Part shown: in pieces, positions 59,535 to 64,000 of the stretch
Layout of the letters: each line of letters begins with the position of its first letter
How positions within the stretch are numbered: the first letter of the stretch is position 1
Assembly: GCA_030407005.1 (NCBI GenBank)
Contig: JAUDYN010000001.1
Coordinates: 2,232,001 to 2,296,000, forward strand
Reading direction: 5' to 3'
DNA length: 64,000 nt
Source: Desarmillaria ectypa
Taxonomy: Eukaryota; Basidiomycota; Agaricomycetes; Agaricales; Physalacriaceae
The notes under the pieces: generated by a model
What the model saw: the letters and a program-made list of their open reading frames with translations, nothing else
Told to the model about the DNA's origin: nothing
Database searches by the model: none
Program-made: the position numbers and the translations under genes

Positions 59535-60894
59535 ACGATACTAGACGCCAATATGGGCCACTCGTCCAGAGGTACGATGACAAGTAACCTTTGGCTTCTA
59601 GCTTTCGCCTTGACAGCTTGGTAGAATCGTTGGTTTACGATCCTGATCAAGATGCAGAAGAAAAACGCGCCGTCCGCAAGGACTACAGATCTCTTACAAA
59701 AAATATGGAAGGTGCAGTCCTCCGCATACCGTCTCTGCATTGCCTGCACTGAAACACGCGTTTTTAGAGCATCAGTCTAACCTCGCCAGCCTGAGCATAG
59801 AACAGATTGAAAAGGACGTCGGCAAGGCAGACAAGCTGTTCGACAAAGGTACGCGGTGCATATCAAGCTATCATTAGCAGATTTCTCACGAGAAAGCCTT
59901 TTCGTAGTCAAGGGTCCTCAGGAAGCTACTCTTGATTCCGCTTTCTTACTGATGGCCTCAAATCTGGGAGCTCAAAAAGCACGAGCCATGAAGTCCGGAG
60001 CAGGCGCCTTCGACGTCGACGAATTTATTTCAAAGCTCATCACCTTCATGGGCGGGCGCAAGTTCGGAGATCAGATCCCAGATGACGACTCCGAGATGGA
60101 CGCGGCGGAGGATGATCCCGACAGTGTTCTTGATTGGGGTAGGATTGGCCGAAAAGCCCTCGCGAAGAGTCACAGGGTTCCTGCCCTTAGTTTTATGTCA
60201 GTCCTTCTCCCCGCTCTAAGGGCAAATTTGTAATGGCAGATTTCAAGGCTTGGGCCACTTTCTATCGAGGCCAAAAAGCGGGCGCCTGTCAAGCGCGTCA
60301 GATTGGAAAAGAATAAAGAGGAACAACGGAAGCCTCAGGAACTGAAAGAAGAAGATATTGCGCGATCCGAGAATGAGACAACCAAAAATGTGGCACTTGT
60401 GAGTGGAGTGCGTCATTTCTTTGTTTCTGACTTGACATATATGCAGTTGGAAGCTCTGCTGGGTGAAGTCAGCCCTATTAACTTATTCCGATTCGTCATC
60501 AATCCCCACGACTTTGCCCAGTCGGTGGAAAATATATTTCACTTGTCGTTCTTGATTCGAGATGGCAAAGTCGCGCTGGATACAGAGGCTGATGGTGAAC
60601 CCACAATTTGTAAGGATCATTATTCACCATATAGTTCGCCTTCATTTCCTGATCACAGACTTGTGTGCGCAACCTTCCGATGAGGACTATGAGAATGGCT
60701 TGCGAAAACATCAAATTGTATTGGAATTTGACCAGGCCACATGGAAGGTCAGCTTTTATTCGCCGCCGCAAATTATCGTCCATCTGATGGGCGAGGTCAC
60801 ACAGCGAGCAATAAAAGTCTTTGATATAAAGGAGCCCACGATTCCTCGGAGACCTGCTGCTCGGACACGACTTGGAGACAAGTGGTATGGTTGA
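59535..60894 (+). CDS. NSE4: SMC5/6 complex kleisin subunit NSE4
   Basis: Exons give [20 protein letters not shown] and [20 protein letters not shown] (the N-terminal helix-turn region that contacts Smc6), then [40 protein letters not shown], and the conserved C-terminal Nse4 domain [50 protein letters not shown]. The stop TGA is 60892-60894. NSE4 bridges the heads of the Smc5/6 ring, which acts in recombinational repair. The true start is not resolved: the visible frame before 59571 has no ATG, and the ATG at 59553 is out of frame with the next exon, so a further 5' exon is likely. Divergent from the helicase gene. Confidence 0.85.
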
Positions 60895-61142
60895 TCATCA
60901 CCGGTTGCCGCCTCCACTTATATAGGCTCATTCACGACTAATTTTCATATTTTATATTTACTATCCTATGCAACGGGCAGTACCTTGTACAATTAATAGA
61001 ATTGTTTTCGACGGAGGGAGATGCCGGCTTGATAGACGTCATACTGTCTATATCGGTGGATGACTGATCGGGCTGATTTTTTGTATTTAACCTTCGTTAG
61101 TTCACTGTTCTTGGCCAGTTCATTCCCCGTATTACTGCGGAA

Positions 61143-62822
61143 ATGAGTATTATTGACCTGCCACCAGAGCTGGTATTGAAGATCCTATTGCGTGCCTCTG
61201 TAGCGGAGATACTCCATTTCACGCGTGTAAGTGAGCGCAGTCTTCTCCTATGCCTCAATCTGATCCTTTACTTCTTTAGACATGTTCATATCTCAGAGGA
61301 ATATCACTATGCAACAGACAGATATGGAAAAATGCTCGCGACAGCCATATCATTCCCCTCCCCCCGGGAAATACTTTGGATACCGTTGACTTGTCACTTT
61401 GTCCCTTCTATGCGTCGCGAGCAGTCTCTCTATCTGTCAAATGGAAATCTTTCGCCTCCGTTCCTCCTCTGAAATATTCAGAGGCCCGACATCTGTATCG
61501 TCTACCTTCCTGGGAACCTTGGATACCCCAAGGCCCAGTGACCATATCACCAACAGTATGCTACATCCTTCCGGGAGGTCGGTACGTCCTCCTTGGACGG
61601 CTCAGCGAAATGAGAGATGTTCCTACCAATGTCGGTATCTACGACCTGAAGACTGCTCATGGCCATCTGTTGGATTATCCGGGGCGCTTGGACTCCCTTG
61701 ACTGGGTCAGCACCGATAATGGTGCACATATCACGATAAGCATCCTCCTGACAGCCACTGAGCGTCGTCGAACCGGGGCTGATGAAGTGCACAGGTATGT
61801 TGTTGATGTGCAGGTCTTAGGAAATAAGCTAATGTACCCCGCAGGCATTTGAGAATATTCTCTATCGACTGTTCGACTGCCTTAAGCCATGATGATTCTC
61901 CTCCAAAAATTATGCAAACCGGAGATATTCGTCTGCCCCCAGGCAGCTTTGCCAGATCCGTCATTTTGCGGGACTCCGTAGCCTGCCTTCACGGAGGCAG
62001 CGAGCTCTTCTTTGTCGATGTCAATCTCAAGTCAGGCATCTGCGTATCACCTCGCCCAGAGCGATCAAACAGTGCATCTAATGTCTCTTCGACCGACGTG
62101 GTTTGTCCAGTCCCACACACAGGTTATGAACGCTAACCTTCGATTATTAGAATTTCGACATCGATGATATTTTCCTCCATCCACGTCGCCAATGTGTGCT
62201 ACTTCTGACATCCCGTCGAGTCTTCATCCAGGATCTGTCATGGAATGCCTCTCTCTTTCTGGAGGTTTATGATACATCGTCTCTGGAAATGCCGGCTGTT
62301 GAAGGGGAGTGGACTTTTCGGACCTTGAAAACCACAACAATTGCTTCCCTCAACCTCGTAGACATTCTGTGGAAAGATCATCAGATGATACGACTCATTG
62401 ATTCCAACACCACTGCCTTCGAGGTGTTCTCTCGAGCTGTTGAACGAAACGAGAACGAATACGATGAAGTAGACGATGAAATCAAGCTTAAACTCTACAC
62501 CTATCTCATTGACGAGGAAAGCTGGTCATTAGTCTCTGACAAACCCAGTATATCCATACTGGCCGAGGGGACCTTCACGTATCGACTCATCATCTCGAAA
62601 GCTCCCTCAGGTCAATCCGCCATGTTCATGAATCTGTATGCGGAGAAGCATCGTGTATATATTCTCTATTCCCTGGCAATGGGAGACGGTCCCATCGATG
62701 GCCTGAGAAGCCTACAACTCCCCGACAGCATTCGCTTGACATCGTCAGCATTGGCCTTCGATGATGTTTCTGGGACATTGGTTACTTATACAAGAGGTGA
62801 TTTGCTAAGTATCCAGTATTAA
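61143..62822 (+). CDS. F-box domain protein
   Basis: ATG 61143 begins MSIIDLPPELVLKILLRASV, the first half of an F-box. After one intron come TCSYLRGISLCNRQIWKNAR, completing the F-box (about residues 1-48) that binds Skp1 in SCF ubiquitin ligases. The remaining 450 or so residues show beta-rich blocks such as VCYILPGGRYVLLGRLSEM and DSVACLHGGSELFFVDVNLK, and long stretches like HQMIRLIDSNTTAFEVFSRA. They resemble the degenerate propeller-like tails of many Agaricomycete F-box proteins, a family expanded in these fungi. The target is unknown. Four exons; the last open frame runs to TAA 62820-62822. Confidence 0.85.
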
Positions 62823-63073
62823 TCGATCTTTAGTGCCGTAGGGCGATACCCGAAATGCCAAGGACTACACATGCTTTCATATTGCATACTGCTTCTTATT
62901 TTAGTACTAGACGAGTCTTGCGTATTGGGGAGGCTAATGAGTCCTTGGATATTCCTTTTCAGCTAGCTGACTATATATTCAAAAAAATAACAGGATGAGT
63001 GGGCTACGTAGTACTATATACACAAAGAATTTCCTAGTTCCATAGCATAGCATAAATAATTTCCATCGCGTCA

Positions 63074-64000
63074 TTATGGTACTAGTGATGAATCGATGCC
63101 GAGAGGTAACATTGTTGTATTGCTGAGGGCAACTTTTTGCCATGACTTCGTTTGAAGCTTAATGTACAATCAGACAAAGATAACAAGGACCGTGTACTCG
63201 TACGCACATGCTCTAGGGCTTCATCCACAGACAACAAGTTCATATGGTCCGGTATATTGTTTTCGTTCTGTCAATTGGAGTTAGGGAAAGTTAATAGCCA
63301 AATCATAGAAATACTGACGAATCTTGCTTCATCTAAATCTCGGAAGTGTAAATGAAGATCCAAGGGGATTTGAGAAGGGAGGATCAAGACGTGTACTGTC
63401 GGCTGGTAAGGACGATCATCAGCAACCAGTTGCGCTAACGACTGCATATAGGGACCTGGTCAGGGACACGAATTTGCCATAAAAGAACTACACACTTGGG
63501 CGACAGAGATTGCCAGCCTGATGTTATGTCTTTGTGTGCGTGCATCTTGTCCAACCAGCACGAAGAGTTCCCAGACGCAATCAACTACAAATACCGAAGT
63601 TTTCGGGGACTGCTGTGTGAAGGAAGATATTCTCGAAACCTAAGCAATGATCAGATAAGCCGTCACATAAATGACGGAAAAAAGCTTTACCGCATCTTCA
63701 CCTCGGGTAGCATTGACATGCCAGATCCTAGGATCGATATGAGAAGCGGAGCTCCTCCACTTCCAGTAGTCAGCTTGAGCGTAGTCATCCTCTCCGAGTA
63801 TCATCCAAAACATATCGTCATCATCGCCTTCACTGTTGGAAAGTTCTACAACATTCGATCCCAGGGTTTTCGCATACCGCATTGCTGCCTGGCGCTCTCT
63901 GGCAAGTGAACCGCAACCATGCCAAACATAGATAGTTCCGAGAACTGAGACGCAATAACTAAATCCAGAACACAGATTTCTGATACTCTTTGTGATCAAA
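63074..64000 (-). CDS. Gelsolin-repeat protein, 3' part only
   Basis: The gene continues past the right edge. Visible exons encode one gelsolin-type repeat: VSVLGTIYVWHGCGSLARER, QAAMRYAKTL, VVELSNSEGDDDDMFWMILG, DYAQADYWKWR. A short second repeat follows with TSVFVVDCVWELFVLVGQDA and then VHVLILPSQIPLDLHLHFRD. The last exons join DEALEH to LQTKSWQKVALSNTTMLPLG and end at TAA 63074-63076. Gelsolin/villin repeats bind actin and calcium. In Agaricomycetes long proteins with such repeats and an acidic or disordered N-terminus are common, but their role is little known. Nothing can be said about the missing 5' part. Confidence 0.85.

Overview
This is a eukaryotic window from a filamentous fungus, most likely an Agaricomycete (Basidiomycota); the species cannot be named from sequence alone. 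The evidence is dense genes (about 30 in 64 kb) cut by many introns of roughly 40-65 nt with GT..AG or sometimes GC..AG ends, no operons or Shine-Dalgarno sites, and a gene set typical of mushroom-forming fungi: an S41 protease with a signal peptide, a PL3 pectate lyase, a secreted class 3 lipase, an F-box protein, a gelsolin-repeat protein and a Mei2-like RNA-binding protein. All gene models were spliced by hand. Exon joins are strongest where a conserved family constrains the frame and weakest at 5' ends and in unrecognised genes.

Layout. 0-7.6 kb: 3' end of an SND1/Tudor-SN gene (+), YVH1 phosphatase (-), S41 protease (-), HAD hydrolase (+), mitochondrial ribosomal protein bS6m (-). 8-12.4 kb: Mei2-like protein (+) and formate/nitrite transporter (+). 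12.4-15 kb: gene-poor, with a decayed aldehyde dehydrogenase relic split by a solo LTR. 15-18.4 kb: Gfo/Idh/MocA oxidoreductase (+) and CCT6 (+). 18.8-24 kb: SET9-type histone methyltransferase (-) and five-unit polyubiquitin (-). 25-28.5 kb: FAM72-like protein (-), RRP17/NOL12 (+), BOS1 SNARE (+). 30-35 kb: pectate lyase (+), MBL-fold protein (-), mucin-like single-pass membrane protein (-). 35-46.7 kb, all minus: P5-type ATPase (YPK9/ATP13A2 type), a large unrecognised Pro/Ser-rich protein, an amidohydrolase-like protein and a coiled-coil protein. 47-50.1 kb: a possible tiny gene, a lipase (+), and a stretch with orphan coding character. 51-64 kb: nucleolar FKBP (-), ARPC4 (+), GNAT acetyltransferase (-), HLTF/Rad5-type helicase (-), NSE4 (+), F-box protein (+), and the 3' part of a gelsolin-like gene (-).

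The genes do not form an obvious metabolic cluster. They are mostly housekeeping genes (chaperonin, ubiquitin, ribosome biogenesis, SNARE, Arp2/3, SMC5/6) with a few secreted enzymes. Several neighbours are head-to-head with short shared promoters: S41/HAD, bS6m/Mei2-like, FAM72/RRP17, FKBP/ARPC4 and helicase/NSE4.

The most interesting signals are in gene structure. They are a 6-nt microexon inside the Walker A motif of the helicase, a solo LTR with perfect 5-bp target duplication inside a dead aldehyde dehydrogenase, four GC-AG introns, polyubiquitin introns at the same codon in three units, a one-codon first coding exon in ARPC4, and a duplicated exon-intron unit in the mucin-like gene. I found no convincing new multi-gene system.
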